From assembly GCF_964204645.1 (NCBI RefSeq), contig NC_134036.1:5591600-5655599 (forward strand): DNA of 64,000 bases. The letters run 5' to 3'. Below are positions 50,481-62,561 of this stretch, piece by piece (positions within the stretch are counted from its first letter, which is position 1; each line of letters opens with the position of its first letter). The DNA is from Tubulanus polymorphus. Its lineage: Eukaryota; Nemertea; Palaeonemertea; Tubulaniformes; Tubulanidae. Position numbers and translations under genes: made by a program. Below the pieces are notes generated by a model, which was given only the letters and a program-made list of their open reading frames with translations, ran no database searches and was not told the DNA's origin.

Positions 50481-51240
50481 ATTTATTCATTTAGAAAATA
50501 TCACTCGTTCAAACGTCGCGGATATACAGATGTCGAGTGCTGCAATTCCAATACTGTCTTATCCAGCAAAAAATCTCAGTAGATTTTCAGCCCGTTAAAT
50601 CTCAAGTTATCGATAAGTTAAAGTTGGCTTAAAAACGTGGACGTACACGGATAACGGATAGCGGGTAAAAGTGAAATTGAATAATTAGCAGCAAACCTCG
50701 CCCAACTCGACGAACTCGATATTTAAGTCGGTTGAAACCGAAATCATTTCCCGACCTATCGGCGCATTATCCGACCCTTAACTCAGACAATATTTTCCGA
50801 TTCCATGAACTGTTGAACTTGTATTTTCAACTTGTGGCTTCCGCGGTATTATTTATGAGGAAAAGATCAAAAGTCGCTGCTATGGGAGATGATGGCTGCT
50901 CCAATGCAGGCGTCAAAAATAAAAAGCCTGACATACCTGTCCAGGCATTCTGTTGTGTTTTACATATTGCATTAGTTAGTCATTCGACAGTCTTTCACAT
51001 TTGTAAGGTTTATCAGCTAGGAGTTCGACCATCATTCGGTTTGAAAAATATCCATATTAGGCATTCTATTTCAATTCGACCTTCCTGGATGTGTGTGCAA
51101 CGCGAGGCATAAATCATCAAACACAGTAACTTGATTTAATCATGATAGTTTTATCATGATTAGTTGTGATTTAATCGCATTTAAAGGGTTGAATAAGCTG
51201 TATAAAACCGGCCCATATCAGTAAAAGAATTATGTTCTGA
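50481..51240. other. Intergenic, one unsupported frame
   Basis: A plus-strand open frame (50732-51112) has no family resemblance, no clear splice partner and no second copy to test conservation. I see nothing else in this stretch. Confidence 0.4.
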
Positions 51241-51249
51241 CTAAAGATT

Positions 51250-51725
51250 TTGGAAACAATCTGATAATAAGCACTGACTTTACCTTCCATTACTGTACAA
51301 AGAATTTCTTCAATTTCTTCTAGGATGGTTCCTGGAAAAATGATGATGATGATTTGATAATAATCTTTGAAATTGATGTGTGGTATTGATTACGGAGACA
51401 TTTCAAAATCATAGGTTGCATTTTTAACTAAAGCCAAGTTAAATTCTACTGTTTTAAGTTAATGAATGAACAATGTTTGCAATGGGTCAGTGTTTTAAAG
51501 TTATGGTCGATGCTGAGTTATTTCTTTTAACATCAAATTTTTTAAACTTTAAGACTATTCTAACAGCTGTAGATCTGGGTTCTGAAAACACAAAAAACAA
51601 TCCTAAACTGATTTGATATCAAAATGAATTTCTGAAGAAATTCAATCGATTTTTGAGTTATACTTTTCTGATGAAACTGGATCTAGAGCATTTTAAGTTT
51701 ATCCCCGTTATAGAACTTGCACGGC
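51250..51725. repeat. Dispersed module upstream of receptor 1
   Basis: Diverged copy of the module at 6150-6720, keeping the GTGTGGTATTG segment and the donor-like 'gtaaagtcag' on the minus strand. Confidence 0.55.
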
Positions 51726-52024
51726 ACTCAATTGGGTCAAATCCGAAACTTCATAATCTATGTGACTATCTGCGGAGGTTTAGTAAAGTATGAGTCGAGT
51801 CAGTTTCTCAAGATGTTCAAACAAATAAAATGACATTTATGGATCCTGGTTTTAACATAATCCAGGATCTGCTTCGTTGCTTAGGTTTATGATTTCGTTG
51901 CGTTTGACAAACATATTGAAAATGAAATGAAATAAACATTTCAATTCTAGGGTCAGACTTAAGCGACGAAAGGCAAGGTGGTTTTCGGACCAGTTTTGTG
52001 GGTGGTTGTCGAATATATATCCCA

Positions 52025-52130
52025 GGGCCCGATTTTGTAGACCGGTATTACCTTTATCCCGGGACTAACTAAATTGAAAATAAATTAACCCCGGGGTTAG
52101 AGGTATTTACTGTCTATAAAACCGGGCCCG
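52025..52130. mobile_element. Short MITE-like hairpin
   Basis: GGGCCCGATTTTGTAGAC on the left and GTCTATAAAACCGGGCCC on the right are near-perfect inverted copies around a centre holding CCCGGG and CCCCGGGG. Confidence 0.6.
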
Positions 52131-52748
52131 ATGGGGTGTATCAAGAGGTGTATAGTTGAGTCTTATTAGCCTGATAATCCCGGAATATTTCTAATCCAAG
52201 TCATTCCTTGATAAGACAATTTGATATATCCATAGTTGTTACGCTGGTTTGTATATGTTTTCGAACTTTACTTTCATTAATTCTACATTCGCAAAATTAT
52301 GGCCTAGCTATTGCCAGTGCGTTACTAGTCTGAATGATGTGTTGAACATAGACACATACACGCGCGCAGTGCATCGGCGAAAATATCAACATATCACACG
52401 TAAATTCAGAAACACATCAACGAAGTGAAAATTAATTTCAGCATTTTTAAAAAATATAATTTTACATGGATAGTTACGATGCGTGGACAAATTACGCCGA
52501 TAATTGTTGCTCGGTGACGGTAATTACTGGGAATTTAATCTATAACAAGTCGGAGCGAAAACTAATGGAAAAGCGGATAAAAATATATTTGAAAATAAGT
52601 GGATTTCAAAATTGCTGAGTGAAGAAAATGATAAATTTCTTGAGTAAGAATGTAAAGTTCTACATCACTTGCGAATAGATTTTGAAGGTATGTGGACAGC
52701 AGAGCAAAATTGGGGTAGTTAATGAATTTCGTTCATTCTGTCGCGGTG

Positions 52749-55700
52749 ATGTTGTTCGGTATGGAGCAGCGACTGAGAGCGCTGTTTATAGCGTCGCTGA
52801 TCGTCTGTCAAGTTCGCATCGCGCGCGCTGATCGCGCAGACTCTATCGAGGAATCGTCTGTGACGGTAAGTTCGTCTTGTAACAACACGTGGTACCCGCT
52901 AGATTCTACGTCCGGTTACATCGTTTCACCGAATTACCCTTCGTTAACGCGCGGCGTTGAATGTCGTTGGTTCATCAACAGCTCTTTACCGGGAACTTTT
53001 CACGTCCAAGTTTACTACGATATCGAGTTATCAATTTTCTGTAGTGATAACTACCTTCTCGTCAACGAGTCTGATAACAGACAATGCGGCAATGGAAAAC
53101 ATGAAATCCGCCGTAACGACTCGATCTCGTTGATGTTTAGGAGTAACGTCGATGGTGCGCGAGGAAGTCGGGTTTTTGCGATATATCGTTATGAACGAAA
53201 CAGATTGAGAATCAGCCACAACTGCGGGAAACATTGGTTGACATTAAACGAACTATATTCCTCGACTGGTTATAAATTCTTTACCAAAACACCATTCAGG
53301 TGTCAGTTGTTCATGGAATGGGTCGGAATATCACGCGGTCATGCGTTGAATGTCACGTTTATTCAAATAGTGTTTAAATATATAGGCCTATTTGCTTATT
53401 CGATACAAATTCAAATCCATGACGGTTGGAACAGAAACAATGAACCGATAGCTGTTATACGGGAACAATCCGGGCAACCGCCATCATCATTTTATACTAA
53501 AACAAACAAAGCAGTCATCTCTTCACTGAATCCGATTTTTTCTGTTAAACTTCAATTCAAGTTATTAGTTCAGATTTACAAAATATCAGATTGGAACGTG
53601 TCTAATCCGTTGATTCAGATCTCTAATCACGAGTCGGGAGTGCTCATTCCCGATGACAACAGTTTACACGTAATAACTCGATCAAAACACTTACACTGCT
53701 GGTCTATCACAGTGCAGGTGTTACAGTACGTCGTCTTCAACTGGCCACGTGATCTCGCCATATCCGGTGACGTCATTGGTGTATATAAACTAGAAGGGTT
53801 ACGCGTTGTAGGAACTGATATTTTACTCGGTTACAACTACCTGCAATCACTGAGTGTCAAATCTGACGGATTTCAGATCTTACTGTGCGTCTTAATGAAC
53901 AGTGAACTAACAGGATCACCGATAGAAATTCACTTTAAATTGAGATCACTATCGATAGCAGATGTACAGGTGAGTAGAAACTAAAAAATATTTGTAAATT
54001 CATCAGTAATTATCGTGAAATATTAACTGACCTATTGACAACATATTTACAGGGAAAAGAGGCTGGATGGATTTCCTCGCGATCGAAGATAGGGACATTT
54101 AAGTACGACGTGAAAACGTTCGCATCCAAACAGAAAGTCGATATCTATGAAGAGGATATGGAACTAAGAGTTTTATCGAGGAATTGCGAGCGAGCTGGAT
54201 TTTACATATTCGACGGTGGTAATTTCACGGCTAGACGATACGGTCCGTATTGTCCGGTGAAACGGGGGAGATGCTATCGTAACGTCGGCAGTCTGATTTC
54301 ATCAGGTGGATCGGTTACTGTAGTAGGATACGCTTATAACTGGGACGATAAGTTGAATATCGATGTGCATTCACACCTCAGATTTCGCCCTACCGACTGT
54401 GACGGGTATGTTTTAAGGGAGGGAGAACGTCAGATCAATATGACGTCACACTGTCTCGTGATTACACCCGAAAACCGACGCCTTCCTTTGAGAAACATTT
54501 ACATATTATCAGAACACGAATATCGAATTGATGCTTACGCGGAGGAAGAGTGTGTTTTCATCAAATGACAATTAGCAACAAATTTCTCAGTGAAAGCACC
54601 GTGTTGAGCACAGTGTCTTTAGGTCCTGGGGTACCGTTTTCTGCATTACCGTTTCTCAGACTGCGTCATAAATGTCTAGTATCGAAAAAACCCGTTGAAA
54701 CATTAGTACCTCGAAGGGGAGGAATTATAAATGCAGAAAAAGATGAATGCGGATTGGTTCAAACACCGGACTACCCGGCATGGGAAATGGAAATCGAAAT
54801 TCCATTATACTATGTATTTGATAATGTGTGGACACAGGGGAATGAATTTACATATTACAGGTTTATCATAAAATTTATTGAACCTATCAGTTGCGTAAAA
54901 AGCCAAGTTCATAAAAAATATCCGATACTTTTTATTCAACGATTGCAGCCAACAGGCGTTTTGATACGTCGTGAAATATGCGGACACATGGCAATGATAG
55001 GACTTGTATTTCATAGTTTGGTTGATTCTAGTTTGTATTTTCGATTAGAACATTCTATTCCACAATTTAAAATACAATATAATACATACCGGTCGTTAAC
55101 CACGGAGCATTTGAATGGTGTTGACTGTAAACGTGGATTTATATACTCGGGAATTTCATGCGTAAAATACATCCGTGATAAACGTCTGAATTGGGAGAAT
55201 GCTGAATTGTATTGTAAACAGAAGTACGCGGGACATCTACTCAGTATCAACTCAGAACAGGAAATGATTTCTATTAAAACACTATTCGCTACAAAATTTT
55301 TATTTACTGCTTATTCACAGAATGCGCTTGTAGTGATGATTGGATTAAAGCTGCGGGTAAGTTTATCAATAACATTTTTTGGTGTTTCAAGTTCACTTTT
55401 TCCTTTTTATTTCTAGTCTAGAACTGGTTATTACACGTGGACTGATGGTAAACCATTGAGCTACACAGAGTGGTATCAACCTACAAATAACGACACGATA
55501 CCAGAAGTTATTCAAGGATTGATATCTCCTCTCAGGAAACAACCGATAAATGACGTCAATATGCCGTGTGCAGCGATGATACTGAATAATCCCCGAGGAT
55601 CAGCGAACTGGGTTCGATTCCCCTGCAAAATTGAAGAAATTCACACGAGTTTCATTTGTGAAATAAACCGAATCGATAGGGTGAATTCGAAGAATTCTAA

Positions 55701-58663
55701 TGAAAATGCAACAGTTGAAACGTTAAATTTGACAAAAAATCAAGACAATATATTTAATGACTCGAGCTGCACGATTGGTTGGGTAAGCATAGATATAAAA
55801 TGTTATCAAATACTGACAGACTGGGACAAACATCGAGGTTTAGATATTAAAACTGCGACAGAGAGGTGTCATAACATCCGTGGTAAAATAGCAATAATCA
55901 ATTATACAACAAATCAAATAATGGACCTAATAAATAGATTTCACTATCAACATCAATATAGTTCTATACTGACGTTGACGTCCGATGACAGACTGCATGT
56001 TATAAACCCAATAATCACTAGAGATGAAATTACTTTTATTCAATCAGTTAAATGGATGATGAAGCAGTTTGATAACGCGACAGATACAGCGCATTCTGTT
56101 CTGTGTTCATATAATGTAACTGGTGAAGAGTTAACTTCTATAAGCGGTTGTAAATCGTGGCAGTTTAAATGTAACGACGGAAGATGCATCAGCGACCATC
56201 GCGTATGTGATACCAGACACGACTGTCAACACGGTGAAGATGAACTCAGTTGTATAGATTTATATTCACACAGTCAGTTTCAATGCAATGATGGTCATAT
56301 TATATCAGTAAGTGGTTTCTGTGACTTCATACGGGATTGTGTGGATGGTTCTGATGAGAACTCATGTTATCATCCCCTTTGTTTGTCTGAACAATTTCGC
56401 TGCCAAAGTGGTCAATGCGTCAGTAGGTCAAACAGATGTGACGGAGTTACTAATTGTAAAGACGGATCAGATGAAATGGGATGTACTGCTCGATTATGTC
56501 AGGGATTCCTGTGTAACAGTGGAGACTGTATTAGTTCTCATTTGTATCAGGATGGTGTCGTGGATTGTAGTGGAAGCCTTGAAGAAGATGAATTAGTTAC
56601 AAATACTAATGTTACATTGAATCCTATGGTTTTCTGCAATAATGAGCACCACTGTACGACTAACATCACAAATCTCTGTACGGAATCTGATGAACAAAGA
56701 TGTTCTTTCAATTCTCCTCATTGTTATTCAAGACGTCACAGATGTATTCTAGAAAGAATGACAAATGATTTCCCAGTTTGTAGAAATCTTGAGCACGTAT
56801 TGAGATGTGAAGAATTTGAATGTCCAGCTGGTACTGTAAAATGTCCAGCATCGTACTGTATACCGATCAGACAGGTGTGCGATGGTCAATCAGATTGTCC
56901 TAATTCGGATGATGAACAAAACTGTAAATCAGTTTCCTGTCCAGGAATGTTTAAATGTGGTCTTGAAAATCGATGTATTCCACAATCTGAAGTTTGCGAT
57001 GGCGTCGTAAATTGTAAACATACAAATGATGACGAGGCTTTCTGTAACGTCAAATGTTATAGAGGCTGTAAGTGTCAAGGTCATCTGGTGGATTGCGAAA
57101 ATACTGGCTTAGCAAATATCAGTGGTCTTTTCTCGGCATCAACTCGAGTTTTAGCTTTACCAAATAGCAAGATTCATTACATCAAATCGCCATTTTATTT
57201 ACTTTACTATCTCTACGTTCTCAACATCTCCTCCAATGAATTGACTTACATTTTCCAAAACTCGTTCTCAAACCTGCATAATCTACATACCTTAGACCTT
57301 ACGTACATCACTTAACTTAACATCATTATCCACAAATACATTCATCGGTTTGTACAGTTTGAAACAGTTATTGATAACTGAAAATCCAATAAGTCATTTA
57401 GAGGTTAATACATTCCAAGATTTGAAGTCACTAAAAGTTCTCGATCTTCATGGACTTTTCTTATTGGAGCTTGGCAAAAATGGATTTCAGGGTTTATCTA
57501 AATTACAGCTACTGAACGTCAGCAGTAACAGAATTCATCGTATTTCCAGAAATGCCTTTTCAGGATTGAATGAGCTTAGAATTCTCGATATAACCAACAA
57601 CTCTAAATTTATTTCCACAGCAAGAGGTGTCTTCGACAATCTGACGTTTTTAGCCTCCTTAACGTCTAATGAATACAAATTTTGCTGTATGGCTCCGAAT
57701 GTTGAACAGTGCCTGCCTGAAGCTGATCAATTTTCCTCCTGTTCTGATCTGATGGGTAACACAGTTCTCAAGGCTATCATTTGGGTCATCGCTGCGTTGA
57801 GTTTCTTTCTAAACAGTGGTGTCATTTTAATTCGTATTCGTTCCATTCGACTTTCATCCTCCGAAAATCGAAACACATCCTCTGACATTCTCATTGTCAA
57901 TATAGCAGCTTGTGATTTTCTGATGTCAAATTATTTGTTTTTGATTGCAGGAGCGGATTTCGTTTACAAAGATGTTTATTTCCTAAATTCTGAAACTTGG
58001 ACCAGCAGTTCATTGTGTAGTTTTGCCGGGGTTATGGTGACTATTTCTTGTGAAGGCTCATTGACGTTTCTGTTCATTCTAACACGCCATAGATTTTCAA
58101 ATATTGTGGATCCATTTTCTGGAAGCCCGATTACAACTCCAAAATATGTGTCCATCATTTGTTGTATTTGTTGGTTATCAATAGGTACGATTTCTATCAT
58201 ACCACTTTCAAAATCATCTTATTTTGGGACCAAATTCTACGGTACTACTGGAGTTTGTTTACCAATAAATTTCATTTCAATCGATGTCAACGCCTGGCAA
58301 TATTCATTCGCTATTTTTGCTGTGTTAAACTCTGGCATACTGACAACCATAATGGTGACTTATGTGCAAATGTACCGACTCGTATCTGGAAGCAGGTCTG
58401 GTTCGGGTAGAATTGACCCTACAGAACTAGTTTTAGCGCGCAGGAGTTTGGTGATAAATCTCTGTAATTTATTTTGCTGGCTGCCGTTAATTATCGTTCA
58501 GTTTTGCGCGGCATTACGGGTAGAAATACCGAATCAGGTGGCGGCTTGGCTGGCGGTTCTTTTCTTACCGATCAACTCGTCCCTCAATCCCCTTCTTTAT
58601 ACAATACTGACTATCGATATGAAATCTGTACGAGCAAAAACTAAACGCGGACACAAGAAATAG
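52749..58663 (+). CDS. Giant LRR GPCR 1: CUB, C-type lectin, LDLa, LRR, 7TM (two frame disruptions)
   Basis: Three exons: 52749-53969, 54053-55356 and 55417-58663, with GT..AG introns, about 1920 residues. Order: signal peptide (about 1-27); CUB (40-150, GYIVSPNYP); a second degenerate CUB-like region; another CUB-like domain (CGLVQTPDYP); C-type lectin domain (about 765-920, with YTWTDGKPL..TEW); a second weak lectin-like domain; about six LDLa repeats (56149-57033, e.g. CDGVTNCKDGSDE), the fourth degenerate; LRR N-cap and LRRs; then seven transmembrane helices with CWLP in TM6 and NPLLY in TM7. The E/DRY site reads TRHR. Known relatives are GRL101 of Lymnaea and the relaxin receptors (type C LGRs); ligand unknown. 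Two single-base shifts (about 54550-54568 and about 57311-57316) break the frame, so this is a pseudogene or contains sequence errors. Plasma-membrane protein if functional. Confidence 0.85.
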
Positions 58664-60539
58664 AATACTTACATAAACAACTATCTGCGCTTCATTTTGT
58701 TATTCAAATGACAATGAAGGTGTATTAAACTGAATCACATTGAATGATTTCCTCCGCCTCCAGTGTAGAATTGTTTAAAGATACTATTCGACTGTTCTGG
58801 ATGCGAGTTTTTTTCCACTCAGCCCTTGAGTTTGCCTTTGCAGAGTTTCTAGCAAAGGACTTGTCCATGCATTGCCAATGCGCGTCGAATATTATTTCGA
58901 AAATTGTCTGACGTGATTGAATTGACATGGAGATAACAAGAAAATTAATTTTTAATAAATTTTTTAACGCCTGCGAAAAATATGTAGAATTTTTGGGATA
59001 GGCTAACGTGGGATTGCAAATTTGAAATCGAAGTTCTAAGACATTTGGGGAATGACGAGATTTGGCGGCAGGGAAGCAGGTCGATCGGGCTAAATCCCGG
59101 GGCTGCCACTAGATCCTCTTGAGTTAGGGTTGAAGTACACATTGTCATTTGAAATAGTAAGGGCTTGTTTATGTTATGCAGTATGAATTACGCATATGTC
59201 TAGTATGTTGTGTTTCCTTATTTCAATTGTAACTTTATTGAATTTGGGAATCTTATATGTAATGTTCAACATAAGGATCAATAAAGAATTGAATTGAATT
59301 GTCACCTGAAACACATGCCATCGGAGGACGCGGAGCCGTAGGCGTAAGGCGTCAAAAAGTGACTCTTAAAGGACATAACGTTCAGCTTTTTGCAAACACT
59401 TGTCTTTACGTACTCTACTTTATTCGACAAAGCCTTAGTACTAATACGAAACGCAATTCGGATGATACAGTGATTAACAAGAAATACATTATATGCGAAG
59501 TAGTACAGTTCATACCACTCCAAGGGGTATTATATCTGTTTCAGTAGATATTGCTTTGATGTTTGAATATCGTAGTTAGTTTTTTTGCCAGGTCATTTGC
59601 AGTTAAGGAAACGCGTAAGTGTAGACTTTTCCTCATACGAAACAAATGGAACTAGACATTTTTACCAGTCATCGTCTCTTTAAAGCGAATAAATCTTCGC
59701 AGGTTTTGTATATTTCATGTATCTCCGATGCCCAACACACTGAATGTTTTTTTTTTTTGTTGAAAATTCCGAGATCTAATGGCTAGATAAATATTTAGCA
59801 ACTCCCCTAACGTTGTAAGTAGTTTGTACGGAAACGTCCTGGGGACATATCTATTTGATTAATTTTTCGAGGTACATTCCGAGTGTTGTAACTCGGAATT
59901 AACTGGTTTTCTTAGTTCAAAGCGATTTTTTGAGGTTAATTCCGAGCTACAAACTCGAAATAAACTAGTTTTCGAAAAAATCTTGAAAAATCACCATTAA
60001 CTGAGAAATTAGTTTATTCCGGGTTACAAACTAGGAATAAACCTCCAAAAGTCCGGCCCGGCGTTTTGAAATTCCCTCCGTGGTCAAACTCGAAGATGGC
60101 CAAATCCGATTAGATATTTGAAGAGAAAACGTCCCGGATGCGAGTTCTATCGTGAATCAAGACGAGGTAAAACTTCGCTACGCGTCGCACCAGAAGAGTA
60201 AACATGTAAATCCCGCATTAAAAGAGCCGAAAAGCACAAAATATCGCCAGGTTGAGATCTATCAAAAATCCGAATCAATCATTGCTGACGATGGATTTTA
60301 GCGGAACCGAAAATGCGGATATTCAATAGATTTTAACTTCACGATATCAAAAAGCTTTTAGGCTTTGTGATCGTGTGATCCCCATTTTAATTATGAATCA
60401 TGATCCGCTTCGTCGTACTTTATTAACGATAATATATCGAAAAATTAAATGGAATAATTTCAAGTCTAAGACTCACGCGATGAAAGGGAATGTACTTCTT
60501 CGGCCAGTTTTTTTTATCGGCATCACATTTGACCCAGGG
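58664..60539. other. Intergenic between the two receptors
   Basis: No supported gene. 59222-59305 ends in 'aataaagaattgaattgaattg', which looks like the 3' tail of an old retroelement. Short palindromic stretches ('attccgag..actcggaatt') occur at 59876-59960. Confidence 0.45.
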
Positions 60540-61139
60540 GGTAATTCACCTAATTGATGTATAGTTAAGTGAACCGTATTCACCCCGGAATAATTCCAAT
60601 TCAAGCCAACGACAACTTAGATTTATAAATTTCAGAAAAGCATTGTTAAGGGTGTATGCGACGAATAAGGAAAATACAGTTAATTTCCCTGTTTTCGGCT
60701 TAAATTTGAAGTAGACGAAAACCTGTTTTCTTTGAATTGAAGCCACGGGAATCACTTTACCTCATTTTCAAGCCGGTTTAGAATTTGTGTATCAATCTAC
60801 TTTGGAACTTTTCCTTTAATCCACATTTGCAGGCATTATGAACGAACTACTTACTGCTGGTGCGTTACTAGTCAGAATTTAGTGCGAGGATTTTACGATA
60901 TCTCGCGTAAGAATGATATCCAGAAAAGCCTGAACATATAAGAAATTAATTCTAGCCTGTTTGAAATATAATTGCCATAGATATTACCAACCCGCGGACA
61001 AATTTTAACGAACAATTTTGTTTTTTGCTCGGAGATTGTAATTACTGGAATATTTATCGTTTTTGAGTCAGAATGAACACTAACGACACAACGGAGAAAA
61101 ATATCTATTTCACTATCGGAACAACGAGATGCTCTGATA
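60540..61139. repeat. Orphan third copy of the receptor 5' flank
   Basis: Landmarks of the receptor upstream region ('tgtatagtt.agt', 'cccggaat', 'gtgcgttactagtc', 'gctcgg.ga..gtaattactgg') occur in the same order as at 52120-52560 and 61990-62360. No CUB exon follows before the next module begins. Confidence 0.6.
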
Positions 61140-61690
61140 TTCAAATTCGAACACAATCTGATGAAAATAACTGCCTTTACCTTTTGGTTCATCGTCCATT
61201 TTTGTCGATGTGAGTAGCCGTTGTCCCTGTCGAGAGAGCCCGATTACTGTACTACGTATTGCGACGGCATTGCTTCACTTTTCTTCTTTTTCGGTCGGTA
61301 CCTGGATAGTAATAGCAAAAATACGATCTTAGACATTTATGTGTGCTATTTGTTACGGGGAACGTGCCAAAGCCGTAGCTTACTAAAGCAAAGTTAAATT
61401 CTACTCTATAAAGTTGAATCATTAAACTGACTTTTTTGGGATATGGGTCAAACAGCCAGAGTTCAGCAGTTTTGAGAAAAAAGAGTCACACGGCGGAGTC
61501 TAATCATTGTAAATCGACCGTTTTTTTTTTACTGCGACACATTTCTATCGTCAGTAGAGCTGGGTTCCAAAGCGATTTAACGTACTCAACTGAATGGTTA
61601 AAGAAATTCAATCCATTTCCAACCTATTTTTGTGAAACCGGGCCCAGGGTTTTAAAGGTTATCGCAGTTTACAAAACTTGATCCGAAATT
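61140..61690. repeat. Dispersed module upstream of receptor 2
   Basis: Copy of the 6150-6720 module. The candidate exon boundaries on the minus strand are kept (ATCCAG acceptor, AAAAG|GTAAAGGCAG donor), but the frame between them is interrupted. Confidence 0.6.
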
Positions 61691-62561
61691 AATAAGGTCA
61701 ATTCTGAATATTAGATATTTAAAAACTTCATATCTATATGTCTCGAGGGGTGGGGGTTAGTAAAGTATTAGGTGGAGTTAGTTTCTCAAGACGTTTAAAA
61801 AAAACGATTAAAAATAAAAATAACCGGATGCGCTCTGCTTCATTGATTGGAGGTTTGAGATTTCGTTGCTTTTGTCGAAAGTATTGGAAATAAAATGTAA
61901 CAAAATAAGCTCAATTCTAGGGTCAGACTTGGATGGAATCTGATTCTTCGGGTCGGTTTTGTGGATCGGTGTGAAATTTAGCCGGGGGGGGGGGGGGTTA
62001 ATTCAAGCGGTGTATAGTTGAGTGAAGCCTGACAACTCAGGCTTTTACCACATTCAGATCATTCCCTAGTTGAACATTTCTAGACACATTAGCTAACGTG
62101 TAAGAACTTCTCAATCATTCGTGGACATTATGACCTAGCTATTGCCAGTGCGTTACTAGTCGAGATGATGTGTTCTATACACACACGCAGTACATCGGCA
62201 AGCATATTAATATATCACACGAAGAGCTAATGTTAAAAAAACAGCTTAACGTAAAGAAAATGATTGGAACATTTTAAAAATATAATTGGACATGGATATT
62301 AACGACGCGTGGTGAAATTAAACGGGCAATTCTCGCTCGGCGATGGTAATTACTGGGATTTAAACGATTATATGTCAGAGCGAAAACTACTGGAAAAGCG
62401 GATGAAAATCCATTTGAAAAAAGTGGATTTCAAATGTTGCTGAGCGAAGCAAATAATTCATTTCGTGTAAGAAATCTAAAATTCTGCAACATTTATGAAT
62501 AGATTTTGAAGGCGTGTGGACAACAGAGCAGAATTTAGGTAGCGTTCATTCTATCGCAGGG

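Noticed and set aside
50732-51112. 126-codon plus-strand frame
   Set aside because: Cysteine and hydrophobic residues are scattered, no domain is recognisable and there is no second copy to test constraint.
52868-52880. GTAAGT-like donor inside exon 1 of both receptors
   Set aside because: The CUB domain frame continues uninterrupted through it in both copies, so it is probably not used.
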